64,000 bases of DNA, taken from NCBI GenBank assembly GCA_930367215.1, contig OV884060.1, forward strand, positions 10,434,001 through 10,498,000. Direction: 5' to 3'. The notes under the pieces are model-generated. The model was not told the origin of the DNA, searched no databases, and was given only the letters and a program-made list of their open reading frames with translations. Position 1 is the stretch's first letter. Every line of letters starts with the position of its first letter. The translations under genes were made by a program, and so were the position numbers. This document shows, piece after piece, positions 11,773-21,945 of the stretch. Origin of the DNA: Pollenia angustigena (Eukaryota; Arthropoda; Insecta; Diptera; Polleniidae).

Positions 11773-12000
11773 CAGAAAAAATAAAAATAGATTTCAATTA
11801 AAAAATTTGTGATATTTATTAAAAGATTATTTAAATTTGCACCAGTATACAAATTAATTGTATCAATTAAACGTTTAATTCACTTGATTAAACGTGTAAT
11901 TCATTTGATTAAACGTTTAATTCACTTGATTAAACGTTTAATTCACTTGATTAAATTTTTAATTAAAACTGATTTAATTTTTGATTAATGCTTTAATTAG
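11773..12000. repeat. Dispersed repeat with four 21-bp tandem units
   Basis: TTTGCACCA is followed by four units of AAACGTTTAATTCACTTGATT (11866-11955) and then TTTTTAATTAAAACTGATT. Similar fragments lie at 1960-2030, 46985-47045 and 48110-48160. Each unit holds the palindrome AAACGTTT. Confidence 0.7.
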
Positions 12001-12019
12001 TGAAAAAATTAGACTAGAC

Positions 12020-12172
12020 CAGGGGTTCCCACCAAATTCCTGTTTGCCGACGGAGCCCTTGCAAAAAACACATATTTGTGTTAAAACACAATTTTTGAGG
12101 CTCTTCACGAGGAACCCTAGGATGGTTGTTACGAACCCCTAGGGGTCCATGGACCACCATTTGGGGACTATT
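12020..12172. mobile_element. Short MITE-like element (CAGGGGTTCCCA end)
   Basis: GC-richer 153-bp segment starting CAGGGGTTCCCACCAAAT and ending with ACCACCATTTGGGGAC, which is roughly inverted. The flanks GACTAGAC and ACCTAGAC agree at 6 of 8 positions, compatible with an old hAT-type 8-bp duplication. The TIRs are imperfect, so the class is uncertain. Confidence 0.4.
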
Positions 12173-12300
12173 AACCTAGACTTGCCATGGATAATTCACT
12201 ATTGGTCTTAGATATACATATTGCATAGGAACTCCTTACGGCATCATATAAAAGCAATGGAATCAGAGACTTACTGCCTGTTTTTCAAAATATAAGAACA

Positions 12301-12376
12301 ATTTTCGCTTGGGAAAATATATTGAAACAACAATAAAAAAAAAACAATTTTTGTTTTTCAATTTCTAAACGAAAAT
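12301..12376. repeat. Imperfect palindrome left of the microsatellite
   Basis: ATTTTCGCTTGGGAAA at 12301 is the partner of TTTCTAAACGAAAAT ending near 12375, with an A-rich/T-rich centre. It directly abuts the (TATTTC)n tract. Confidence 0.5.
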
Positions 12377-12383
12377 TTGTGTT

Positions 12384-13153
12384 TTATTTCTATTTCTATT
12401 TCTATTTCTATTTCTATTTCTATTTCTATTTCTATTTCTATTTCTATTTCTATTTCTATTCCTATTCCTATTCCTATTTCTATTTCTATTTCTATTTCTA
12501 TTTCTTTTTCTATTTCTATTTCTATTTCTATTTCTATTTCTATTTCTATTTCTATTTCTATTTCTATTTCTATTTCTATTTCTATTTCTATTTCTATTTC
12601 TATTTCTATTTCTATTTCTATTTCTATTTCTATTTCTATTTCTATTTCTATTTCTATTTCCATTTCTATTTCTATTTCTATTTCTATTTCTATTTCTATT
12701 TCTATTTCTATTTCTATTTCTATTTCTATTTCTATTTCTATTTCTATTTCTATTTCTATTTCTATTTCTATTTCTATTTCTATTTCTATTTCTATTTCTA
12801 TTTCTATTTCTATTTCTATTTCTATTTCTATTTCTATTTCTATTTCTATTTCTATTTCTATTTCTATTTCTATTTCTATTTCTATTTCTATTTCTATTTC
12901 TATTTCTATTTCTATTTCTATTTCTATTTCTATTTCTATTTCTATTTCTATTTCTATTTCTATTTCTATTTCTATTTCTATTTCTATTTCTATTTCTATT
13001 TCTATTTCTATTTCTATTTCTATTTCTATTTCTATTTCTATTTCTATTTCTATTTCTATTTCTATTTCTATTTCTATTTCTATTTCTATTTCTATTTCTA
13101 TTTCTATTTCTATTTCTATTTCTATTTCTATTTCTATTTCTATTTCTATTTCT
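12384..13153 (+). repeat. (TATTTC)n hexanucleotide microsatellite, about 770 bp
   Basis: About 128 repeats of TATTTC, almost uninterrupted. Variants are three TATTCC near 12457-12475, one TTTTTC near 12505 and one CATTTC near 12661. All reading frames stay open because no hexamer frame makes a stop, giving false dipeptide-repeat proteins (EI, RN, IS, FY). These are not genes. Confidence 0.98.
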
Positions 13154-13256
13154 AAACAAAGTCTTCGTTCGCTTAACTTACATTTAAAACAAAAACAAAT
13201 CATAAAATATTGTTTTTGTTTTAAGTGTTATAAAAGCGAACGAAGTCTTCGCTTGA
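13154..13256. repeat. About 100-bp hairpin element right of the microsatellite
   Basis: The arms GTCTTCGTTCGCTTAACTTA and CGAACGAAGTCTTCGC are inverted, with an inner stem CATTTAAAACAAAAACAA / TTGTTTTTGTTTTAAGTG and a loop of about 10 bp. The inner stem is nearly identical to the core of the hairpin at 54860-55008. Confidence 0.8.
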
Positions 13257-14029
13257 AATCGATCAATATCCCATTATTTGAAACTTTTATTTTTACACTA
13301 GTCTAACTTTCTCTACCCAACAAAGTCAAAAACAAAAGTGTAGACACTCCATTTACCATGTCACCAAAAAGTAACTAAGAAAATCGATAAAAGTGACGAT
13401 TTAGATCCCTAGACTTCCTACTGGGATATTATAGCACCTTGCTATACTTGCACAGATTTCAAACCTACACCCATTTATACAACTTTGTATTTTTTATAGC
13501 TGAAATATTTTAACGAAAAATACAAAACAAAAAAACTTTATTTCTACTAAACATTGTATATTGATGAATTATAGTTTTACTAACACTTTTTGTTTTTGTA
13601 GAGATAAAAAATCATAGCAAAAAATAGAATATCAGGTGAAATCTATAGAAAATCAATGTTGTGTAAAAATATTATTAAATTTGAAGGTAAAAATGAAAAA
13701 AGAAATCGCAATAAAAATATTACCTTATTTATAATGTATATTTATAGGGAAAAATGTAATACAATGTTTAAATTTGACATTGATTAAGTGAGTTAAGATT
13801 TTTTTTCCTTTTTTGCAAGACATACTCACACGCTTTGTTGTGAGTAATATTGATTTTGAAATCAATATTTTGTAAAAAAAAATGCGTTCTTTTTAACTTT
13901 AAAGTAAATTTTTTTTTACCAAAAAGTAATTTTTTTATTAAAAAAAAAAACCATTATAATTAATCAGCCAAGTTCTGGACTTTGAATTCGAGTGAAATTA
14001 AAATCGAACAAATTTTCCAAATGATCCTG
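13257..14029. other. No feature recognised
   Basis: AT-rich DNA with long A and T runs; nothing gene-like. Confidence 0.5.
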
Positions 14030-14220
14030 CAGCCGTATTCTGTAATTCGCTTAAGGTTAATCTCCATCGCTAAAAATCTATAAAGTTGATTAAGCAATTT
14101 TTAAATTTTTAAATTTTAAACTTAATTCGCCGCAATTTTAGCTTTAATGTCATCGCTAAAATTTTAAAATTTTGTATTTTCAAAGGCTTTAGCTAAGCGA
14201 ATTACAAAATACAACTGCTG
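14030..14220. mobile_element. 191-bp MITE
   Basis: Ends are CAGCCGTATTCTGTAATTCG (left) and CAGCAGTTGTATTTTGTAAT (inward from the right). Both continue into TTCGCTTA, and CATCGCTAAA / TTTAGCGATG form a second inner pair. No coding capacity and no clear target duplication. Confidence 0.65.
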
Positions 14221-15679
14221 TTTTAAAGGTCTAAAAAAATATTCCATTTTATATTTCATACGTTGAGATCCACTTCTTTTTAAAAAAACTTAAATAACAA
14301 ATTTATATTTTGTTTGTTTGAATAAATTTGTACTGTTTTATTAAAAGAAAAACATTGTCTGGTACTTGAAGAATGCCAATGCAGTTTGAACAAATTTTTT
14401 TTCAGATCCCACTTTAATTCCCGATCAGATCAAAAACATTTTAATTTTTTTTTTGAAATCCTTAATTTTTCCTGCAAAACGTTTTGGATTTTTTTTTTAA
14501 TTTATCCGGCTATTCTTTCTAACACATTGTTAATTTTACTTTCTGCAATTCAATTAATTGGACTCGACTATAAAGTGAACTAAATCCCTCCTAATAAGTT
14601 ATTGACTCACCAATATATCCGCAATTGGAAAATACAAATGGTTATTGAATTCTGCAGCGACTCGGTATAACCCATGTGCCAAGCAAGTAACAGTTTTGTA
14701 TAAAATATTTTAAGCCCATTGGAAGCCTTAACCATATAAGGAGCTGCATCGGCTGAAAATATAAGGATCTTTTATTAAAATCTACTAATTCAAGCAAAGC
14801 TTTATTTATTTATTGATTTAAAAATTTTTTTTTAAGTTTTTTTTTTTTGTATATTTAAAAAATGTTTTTGAGCTTTACTTTATAATATGGAACCTAAAAA
14901 AACCCGAAAAATTTCAAAATATGCATTTAAAACCTAAATATGCAAAAATATGCATTTTCACCAAAACATGCAACAATATGCAAAAACAAATCGATGCCAT
15001 TTTAATGATTGGTCGACATCCTTCGCAGACTATTGACAAAAAAACATGCATTTGCATGGTAATCGCATGCTAAGTTATAGCTGTCAAAACATATTGTTAA
15101 CTGGAAGTTAAATTAATGGTTAGTTTTAACTGAACTTGATGAAATTGGCCGTTTTTTTTTATTTATTTGGAATCAACTCAGTTAATTAAAAAAAAAAAAA
15201 TTTATGTTAATAACACTGTACAACATACAAAAAAATAACAATGTTCTGCCATCTGATTCTTGTAGAGGGGACTAAAAGTAAAAAAACGTAGAAAATTGTG
15301 TGAAACTAAGGCTTTTGGTATATAGTGTCTTCAGAAGATATATTCAGAAAATTACAAGCAACATTTTGTTAGTATACATATCGGTGGTTTTCTTCTGCAA
15401 CCATGTAAGTCAATTTTTTCCAATTTTTTGTTTTAATCGGAAAATTAAAAAGTAAATACCGCCTTACAATTTTTCAATTTTTTTGTTTGTCGGAATATCG
15501 GAATTTTTCCAAATTCTTGGATTATAAAAGAATACATAGAAAAATGTTTCAAATATTTGGTAAAAAAAAGTATATTGTCTCTCCTGAAAAGTAGTTGTTT
15601 TTGATTTACGAGTTTGCAGAAGAAAACCATCGATATACCCTCTTATTCTTTTTTAAATGGGTCTTTTTATACATGTTCG
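14221..15679. other. AT-rich DNA with a cluster of ATATGCA motifs
   Basis: No gene. Around 14915-15050 the words AATATGCA, ATGCATTT and AACATGCA recur about eight times within 140 bp, a small degenerate tandem array. The rest is homopolymer-rich and unremarkable. Confidence 0.5.
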
Positions 15680-16237
15680 CTGACATGGGTACTAGGACAC
15701 AGTGGGCTCCTGGGCAACCATACTGCGGACAGTCTAGCCAAACAAGGCTGTCTGTTGGACGACATGTTCGTCGACGGCCTGATGGGCACTTCAATGGCCC
15801 GCTGCAGGACTCTCATCAGACGGGAGTCGTACAGAAGGGCTCAGGGGAGATGGCAGGGCGAGCATACCTGTTTGATGGCCAGGACTCTATGGCCTGGCTA
15901 TGACGCGGCGAGAACGCGCGTACTACTCGGTCTCGGCAGGTACCGGATAAGGACAGTGATATCGGTTATCACGGGTCACTGGGTGATAGGGACTCATGCT
16001 AGGAGGATGGGTCTTGCGTATAATGACTACTGCAGGAGTTGTCATGATGAGGAGGAGGAGGAGACGGTGTTTCACTTTCTCTGCCAATGCCCCGGTCTGG
16101 CGGGCGTTAGGGTGAGGCATTTTGGGAGACCGGAATTGCCATGTCTGGACGATTTGTCCAATGCGGGACTGAAATCGATCTCCCTGTTCTGCAGGGAATC
16201 GGGGTGGTTCGAGACTGCGGTGACCTCTGGGGAATAG
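15680..16237 (+). pseudogene. RNase H end and zinc-knuckle C-terminus of a non-LTR retrotransposon (LOA/I-like)
   Basis: This frame shows the last part of an RNase H domain (LTWVLGHSGLLGNHTADSLA, about 15680-15740), where the HSG...N.TAD.LA residues are the usual RNase H C-terminal signature. The C-terminal region follows: LTGHW-type text (ITGHWVIGTHARRMG), a cysteine-histidine motif CRSCHDEEEEETVFHFLCQC near 16030-16090, and an RESGWF ending. The frame closes at TAG 16235-16237. It is much richer in G and C than its surroundings, as expected for a recently inserted gene. The fragment starts abruptly in the middle of RNase H, so the copy is 5'-truncated and cannot move alone. The motif order fits I/LOA/R1-type elements. 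Confidence 0.85.
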
Positions 16238-16360
16238 TCTGGTGGATACTGGCTGACCCTTGTCACTGGCTAGGGGTATCACAAAGGGACCGCTATAAGG
16301 ACCCAAGTGAGTCGTCTTCGTGACGGCTACCCATTTAACCTAACCTAACCTAACCTAACC
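16238..16360 (+). mobile_element. 3' UTR of the same element, ending in (TAACC)5
   Basis: GC-rich tail (GACCCAAGTGAGTCGTCTTC and following) ends in five TAACC units at 16336-16360. This looks like the element's own simple-repeat 3' tail. The sequence is the complement of the TTAGG-type insect telomere repeat, which flies have lost, so a telomeric reading is unlikely. Confidence 0.75.
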
Positions 16361-16852
16361 CACACCACAATAGTGGAGAGGGTATTATGCATTTGTGCTG
16401 ATGTGTGTAACACCTTAAAATATTGATCCTAGACCCACCATTAAGTATACCGATCGACTCAGAATTAGTGTCTGATTTTATCTAACAATGTCCGTCCGTC
16501 CGGCTGGTGGCTGGCTGCCTGGCTGGCTGGCTTGTTGTCCATGTAACTTTGTGCGCAAAGTACAGGGGCCAATATTGGAGATAATTTAATAAGAATTAAC
16601 ATTTAACATAGGTTTATATTGGCACAAGGACCAAGCCTATTGAAAATGAGTCGAATCGTGGGACTACGAGGGGAACTAGGGGGCAATTTCTGCCTCTCAG
16701 AAACTATAAAACTTCTTTTAATGAAATTTAAAACACAGATAGATCCTTATTTATATAGCCATACACTCTCGAAAATTTGTTTTTAAATAATGTCGTGTGG
16801 GGTATCATATGGTCGGGCTTGACCGACTGTACTTTCTAACTTGTTCTGCAAT
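16361..16852 (+). repeat. GTCC-type dispersed repeat (family G), near-complete copy
   Basis: It begins at CACACCACAATAGTGGAGAG, which would follow TACCCTA in other copies, so the retrotransposon inserted into or beside its left end. Landmarks are CCGATCGACTCAGAA, GTCCGTCCGTCCGGCTGG, TGCGCAAAGTACAGG, and a right end with the hairpin GGTCGGGCTTGACCGAC followed by TGTACTTTCTAACTTGTT. Other copies are at 33790, 43054, 43810, 48340 and 54332. It is non-coding. Confidence 0.75.
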
Positions 16853-17583
16853 ATTTTTGAAAAAAGAAAAAGTCTTTTTTAAAACAGGGAAGTATGTAGT
16901 TGTAGTATTCCGCGAAAATATTTTTCATGAAGTTCTACTATTGGTCTCCGAATACACTTAAATCGAAAATTTAACTTTAATACCAGAAATCTTAAAGGTC
17001 TTAAGGGTGAATATAGTTAAAATATAGAACAAAAAGGTTTTGAGAGGATTTTTAGTCCGCTCTACATGAATCAGTTTGAAGAACATTGTTTATTTGAAAA
17101 AAAAAAATTCATTTCGTTATACAGTGTTATTTTTTTTTTACTTGAATCAATTAACACATTGTTTAAAATTGCACAGTCTTTTTTATCATATTTTTAATTA
17201 AATTAATCATTAATTACGAAAACATCACAATTTACAATTTTTACAAATTTAATTTTTATTATTAAATTTAAATTATAAAAGTCAACTGCGTATGAGAAAT
17301 ACAAATAGATAATTCAATATTAAGTATACGTCTGTCTTGACAGCAGATCATGTATAATTTTGGTTTTTGTTTTCTAATTAAATTAAAACAAAAAAAATTA
17401 TTGCCAGGGCAAGTTTTTAAGTTTTCTGTCTAAAAAAAAATTTTTAATATTTCGCATAGTTTTTAAAAATTCTTAATAATTTTTTAAAACACAAATAGTT
17501 ATTCTCTTTTGCAACAATAGCTTTATTATCTGTTGTTAAATTTACTAAAAAACAATAAAATGTTTGATATTTTAACCATCTAA
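16853..17583. other. No feature recognised
   Basis: AT-rich DNA with poly(A) and poly(T) runs. Confidence 0.5.
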
Positions 17584-19396
17584 CCCGCAAACTTTAAAAT
17601 GATAAAAAAAGTTTTCGAATAATTTTTTTTAGAGTAAAATGACCCACTAAACTCAAAAAAGCCATCAGAAACTAATTTACAAATTAAGTTTAGGAGCCAG
17701 GTGCAAAAAGGTGAAGTGTGCCTCTGGGCACTGTTGCTGGTTTAGGATAAAAAAAACAATGATATATAAGCTTTTAATTATGATACGGTTTTATTGAAAA
17801 ACTAATGGAAAAGATATAAAAAATAAGAAACTCTGTTTTATTTTCTACGATGATACTCAAAAAAATATTTTTTGGCATTTGAGCAGCATAAATGAAGATC
17901 GCATTTTGAGCAAAAACACTGTGTTTGCAACTTTTTGCAGAGTTTGCACCATCTTTTTCGACCTTCTTTGCCTATCCAGATTGGAAAGCGGGCGATATTA
18001 TCATAACAAACGTCAACAGCTGAATGTTTTGCTCTCTCGCCATCTTCTTGTAGAATTTTTGGACGTGGTGTTCTTGACCAACGTAAAGTTGGTAACTGTT
18101 TGTGTCAAGAGCACAACAACACTTGAAGTTGCACCAAGATCGGGGGCTTCGGGTAATACAACGTTATCGGCTGCACCATTGTTTACTTCAAATCGATAAG
18201 CAAAGCCGAACGAATCGCCTAAGACGAATATTTTAATTCCCATTTGTGTGCCTTGTCCTCTCCAAATTTGGATACCGGTAAACCGACATATACAACAATA
18301 TTCCAATGTCATGATACAGTTCATCAGCGTCCACAATAAAATTGGTGTTGAAGTTTTCGGCGACAGCTGCTCCATTTGATTCAGAGGCAATTTTTTCCAG
18401 TATTTTGTTTGTGAAGTAATAAAAAAATATGTCCATTAGAGTTTATAGTTCTTTAATTTATCTCCTCGAAAAGCTACTTCATTTACATGAATTTTCATTG
18501 CCTCCAGGAGATCTGCGAAAATTCTTTCGAATCCTTTTTTATTGATTCAGTTCCTATTGTTACTACTGATTCAACATTTTCGACAAAATTTTCGTTTCCT
18601 AAATTTGGATTCGATGATGATGCTCCCAAAGGAATGCCAAACGCACTTATATTCATAGACATGTTTAGTGTCTCGGTGAAAAACAAAGTACTATTTTGCA
18701 TTTTACTTATATATTGTGAAATGCATCGTTCGTCTTCCTGGCAAATTTTGTCCGGCGCATAAATTGGGTCATTTTCTTCATCATCGCTATTGAAATCGTA
18801 TACTTCGTCTCTTTCTATGGCATCCATGAACTCTACCAACTGTTCACCAGTCAAGGCGGATAACTTAATACTTCTGCGGTATCTATCTGCCATTCCTATT
18901 ATTATTAGTAGTATTTTTTTTTTTTTTTTTTTTTTGATAAAAAATTGCAATATAACAAAAGAGTAAAAAACTATGAAATATAACACGCCGATAAAATAAG
19001 CCACAACCCGCAACAGGGCACTAAAGCACTCCTCAGTTTTTGAGTTCTCAACACACTTGTTTTAATTGTTAAACATTTACAAACGCATTAACTGAAAAAA
19101 GAATATCATACCTTTTAAAAAAACATTATTTCGAATAGATCGGGCGACTAAAAGTTAGTATAACTTTGATTTTGAAGAAAAAAAATCACACACAAAATTT
19201 CACGCGTTTAAATTATGACTTCTCCCAGAAAACAGCTGACAGATCAAAAATCAAAAGTCAGAATGCATTGCAACCTTTAAGTGAAATGTTACTAGATCTG
19301 TAACTAAAGTCACTGTTAAATTTAAAACTAAAAATTATAATTACTTTCTGAGTTAATTGGTGTTTTGTAATGCGTGCCTTGAGGCACTCTTGCGGG
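17584..19396 (-). mobile_element. piggyBac-like element, internally deleted
   Basis: The termini are CCCGCAA at 17584-17590 and TTGCGGG at 19390-19396, flanked by CTAA (17580-17583) and TTAA (19397-19400), which fits the TTAA target of piggyBac with one change. A GTGCC...GGCAC palindrome lies just inside the right end and a similar one near 17717. A minus-strand transposase relic fills the middle. Confidence 0.75.
17870..18893 (-). pseudogene. piggyBac transposase, deleted and frameshifted
   Basis: Start ATG at 18891-18893 (MADRYRRSIKLSALTGEQL), followed by an acidic N-terminus (FNSDDEENDPIYAP) typical of piggyBac proteins. A second stretch (about 18236-18420) reads FFYYFTNKILEKIASESNGA, matching the start of the transposase core. 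A third (about 18060-18230) reads GIKIFVLGDSFGFAYRFEV and PEAPDLGATSSVVV. The C-terminal cysteine-rich domain is at about 17880-17935: WCKLCKKLQ, then CFCSKCDLHLCC. Most of the catalytic DDD region between MSVYRYP and the GIKIF block is missing, and frames change at least twice. At about 340 codons it is well short of the usual 550-600. It is dead but could mark a mobilisable short form. Confidence 0.85.
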
Positions 19397-19400
19397 TTAA

Positions 19401-19943
19401 GGGTGAACTTAGCAACACGATAATGTTTTCATATTAAACTTTTTTTGAGTAATTTGAACCTTTTTTTTAAGAATTTTTTTAAAATTTTTGTACATATTAA
19501 GCCTTGCCCTGTATTTAAAATAAACTGTATAAAAGAGAATTAGACGTTGGCGTCATATTAAGCGAATAAACGCAAGCCACACGAATATAATTATTTTTGT
19601 TTAATGTGCCTTTTGTAAAGTTAAGTTTTCAATAGTATTTATACGTATAGAAGTGTAAATTAGTCTGAACTTTTAATATCGATTTACCAAAATTTCCTTG
19701 AAATAGAATTTCGCTTCAATTTGATATAGAAAAACGTTAAACAAACTTATTGCAACAGTTTCCAATTTTAACTTCAAATTACATACATATTATCAAATGT
19801 CACTATTCTTTAGTCCTCATCCATAAAATGAAACATTTGATGCAAAAACTTTCTTCAATTCTCTTTTGAAACTGCATTCGTGTCCATAAACTAAAAATGT
19901 TGTTTTACAGCATTGAATCATTTTCTACGCTTTCTCTCTTAGA
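19401..19943. other. No feature recognised
   Basis: AT-rich DNA, nothing gene-like. Confidence 0.5.
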
Positions 19944-20151
19944 CCATATTTACATTATGCAATTAGCGCCGCAACTTTCGCATGCAACTTTTTGTGTGTT
20001 AGCAAGAGGTGTAGGGAAGAAAACGGGGTTGAACAATTTGAAAAAATGCTTGAAAAAAATGTAAATGTAAATGTGAAAAGAGTTTCGTAGTAACTACTTT
20101 AAAAGAAAATAGAAAAAAAAACGCGGCGTTAATTGCATAGTCTAAATGCGG
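19944..20151. mobile_element. 208-bp MITE
   Basis: The left end CCATATTTACATTATGCAAT matches the inverted right end CCGCATTTAGACTATGCAAT. Both continue TAGCGCCGC / TAACGCCGC. There is no coding capacity. Confidence 0.6.
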
Positions 20152-20910
20152 TATTGCTTTCAATAACAAACTTACAAAAAATACTTTCATCAACAAACTC
20201 AAATGTTTCGCAGCAAATCTTTCATAATATGGATTGGGACTTAGCAATATATCCAGAGTTTTTTCTCTCTTACAAATTTTCTATGCAAAACTACTGAAAT
20301 AAAATTTATACAAAAAAAAAAAAAAAAACATTTCACCTTAAATTTATATCATAATTTTTCATCCTTGGTTTCCAAAGGCGATTATTTCTTTTAACTAAAT
20401 TCTTTTTTTTCCAAACCAAATAACATTGATTCGTCTCCTTTTACCCAATAGAATTTAAACATCTAAATTTCATCTATAAGCAAAAGTATCCGATACAATT
20501 TATGGTCACTAGATATTGTAATTTTCTCATCTACTCAATAGACCAATATACAAATAAGCTCTCCATTGTCTGACTTTGTCGTCAATTTTTTTCCTTTTTT
20601 TATTATTGTTGTCATTGTTATACAAGTTTACTCTATTGTTAAGCTATAATATGTGGTAATTGTGGTCAGTTGAACAGGCACGTGCATGCTGCAGCAAAAA
20701 AATAAAAGAGGTAGAAAAAATAGAATGTATACAAAAGAAAAAAAAAAAAATATATTATAGAAAAAAAAATAAAACCTTAATAATGGTTTGGTTTTACATA
20801 TACGATTATATTACATAAGCTTAAGTACAAAAAAATTTGTTTTCCCAGGAAATTGAGTCAATCAACTTTAATTGGGTGATACAAGTTCCGGGGGGTAAAA
20901 TGCACACTTA
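20152..20910. other. No feature recognised
   Basis: AT-rich DNA with several A runs of 9-17 bases; no gene. Confidence 0.5.
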
Positions 20911-21155
20911 TCGCAATTGATCAACAAGAAGGTATTAACTCAAAATTTTTATTTTTTCACACTTTGGAAAAAATCGTAAAATTCGTTTCTACCCGCTTTT
21001 AAAAATTTCCTGCTATTTTTTTCTACATTTTGGTAACAAAACGGTTGGTTAAAGAAAACTTTTTCGTATGCGTTTAGTGTTGAATTAAAAATTTTTTTGC
21101 TTCTACTGAAAATTTTTAGATTTTGAGTTAATCCCCTCTTGTTGATCATGTGCGA
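20911..21155. mobile_element. Foldback MITE family F, copy a (245 bp)
   Basis: Inverted ends are TCGCAATTGATCAACAAGAA and, from the right, TCGCACATGATCAACAAGAG. Both continue into ATTAACTCAAAAT. Related copies are at 42779-43013 and 51106-52829. Each end is flanked by TA, so a TA target is possible. Confidence 0.75.
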
Positions 21156-21347
21156 TATATTAAGTACTAATCAATAAAATTACAAAACTAAACAAATTTT
21201 AGCTTCTTAATTTTATGTGGGGGCAGATAAAAGCATTTGATATTGATCGAAATTACAGAACAATTTAAAAGGAAATTTCGATCGGTATCGAATGTTGTAG
21301 TCTGCCCCTGCGTTTGCATTATATGATTTTTAATTTTTTGCGTTAAA

Positions 21348-21945
21348 AAGTCCCATAACTGCCTAGGAGTCCCTAGCAGCCCCTAGGGCGGTGAAATTTA
21401 TGACCGACCTCCATTAGCTTTTCGCCCTAACATTTTCTCAAAAAATTCTGGCTCTTTACGCGACCCTTTATTAGGGGGCGGGGGGGGGGGGGGGGGCTTC
21501 CGTATAAATATAGCGTTGTATGAAAATCATTAATTTTTTAATACAATTTTTCATCTTTTGTAAATAAATTTATTAAATTTAAGAATTTCAACCATACAAA
21601 TATGGCGGTTTAATAAAATTCTTAAATTTGGCCTCGGCAGTGCCTAGGATGCCCCCCGATGGGTCAATTGTATGACCAACCTCACTTTACTTTTCATCTA
21701 AGCCATTTATTTTTAACATACCTACCCGCTATCTCCATTCCTTAAGGGGGCTCCCATACAAAATGTTCAATTCAGACTAGAAATATATTGAAGTTAGAGT
21801 CCCATAAATGCCCAGAAGTCCCCCCAGTTGGGTATAATGTATGACCGACCTCAATTAGTTTTTTGTCCTTAACATTTTCTCGAGATATACTTTCCCCTTA
21901 TCACCACTTCTTAGGGGAGCTCCCAGACAAATACTGCGTTTTATG
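21348..21945 (+). repeat. Three diverged tandem units rich in short G and C runs
   Basis: Units begin AGTCCCATAACTGCCTAGGA (about 21348), CGGCAGTGCCTAGGATGCC (about 21637) and AGTCCCATAAATGCCCAGAA (about 21800). Each then has TATGACC(A/G)ACCTC near 21400, 21672 and 21840, and (T)TAGGGG(G)..CTCCC near its end. Unit 1 contains a G run. I see no protein. It is possibly an old minisatellite. Confidence 0.65.
21474..21496 (+). repeat. G-tract (GGGGGC then 17 G)
   Basis: A nearly pure G run inside tandem unit 1. It can form a G-quadruplex, and its length is likely unstable or poorly assembled. Confidence 0.9.

Noticed and set aside
12358..13306. Four long open frames (EIEI, RNRN, ISIS, FYFY repeats) over the microsatellite
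   Set aside because: They are products of a hexanucleotide repeat without stop codons, open on both strands.
16336..16360. Telomere-like (TAACC)n
   Set aside because: It is attached to the 3' end of a retrotransposon, only five units long, and flies lack this telomere type.
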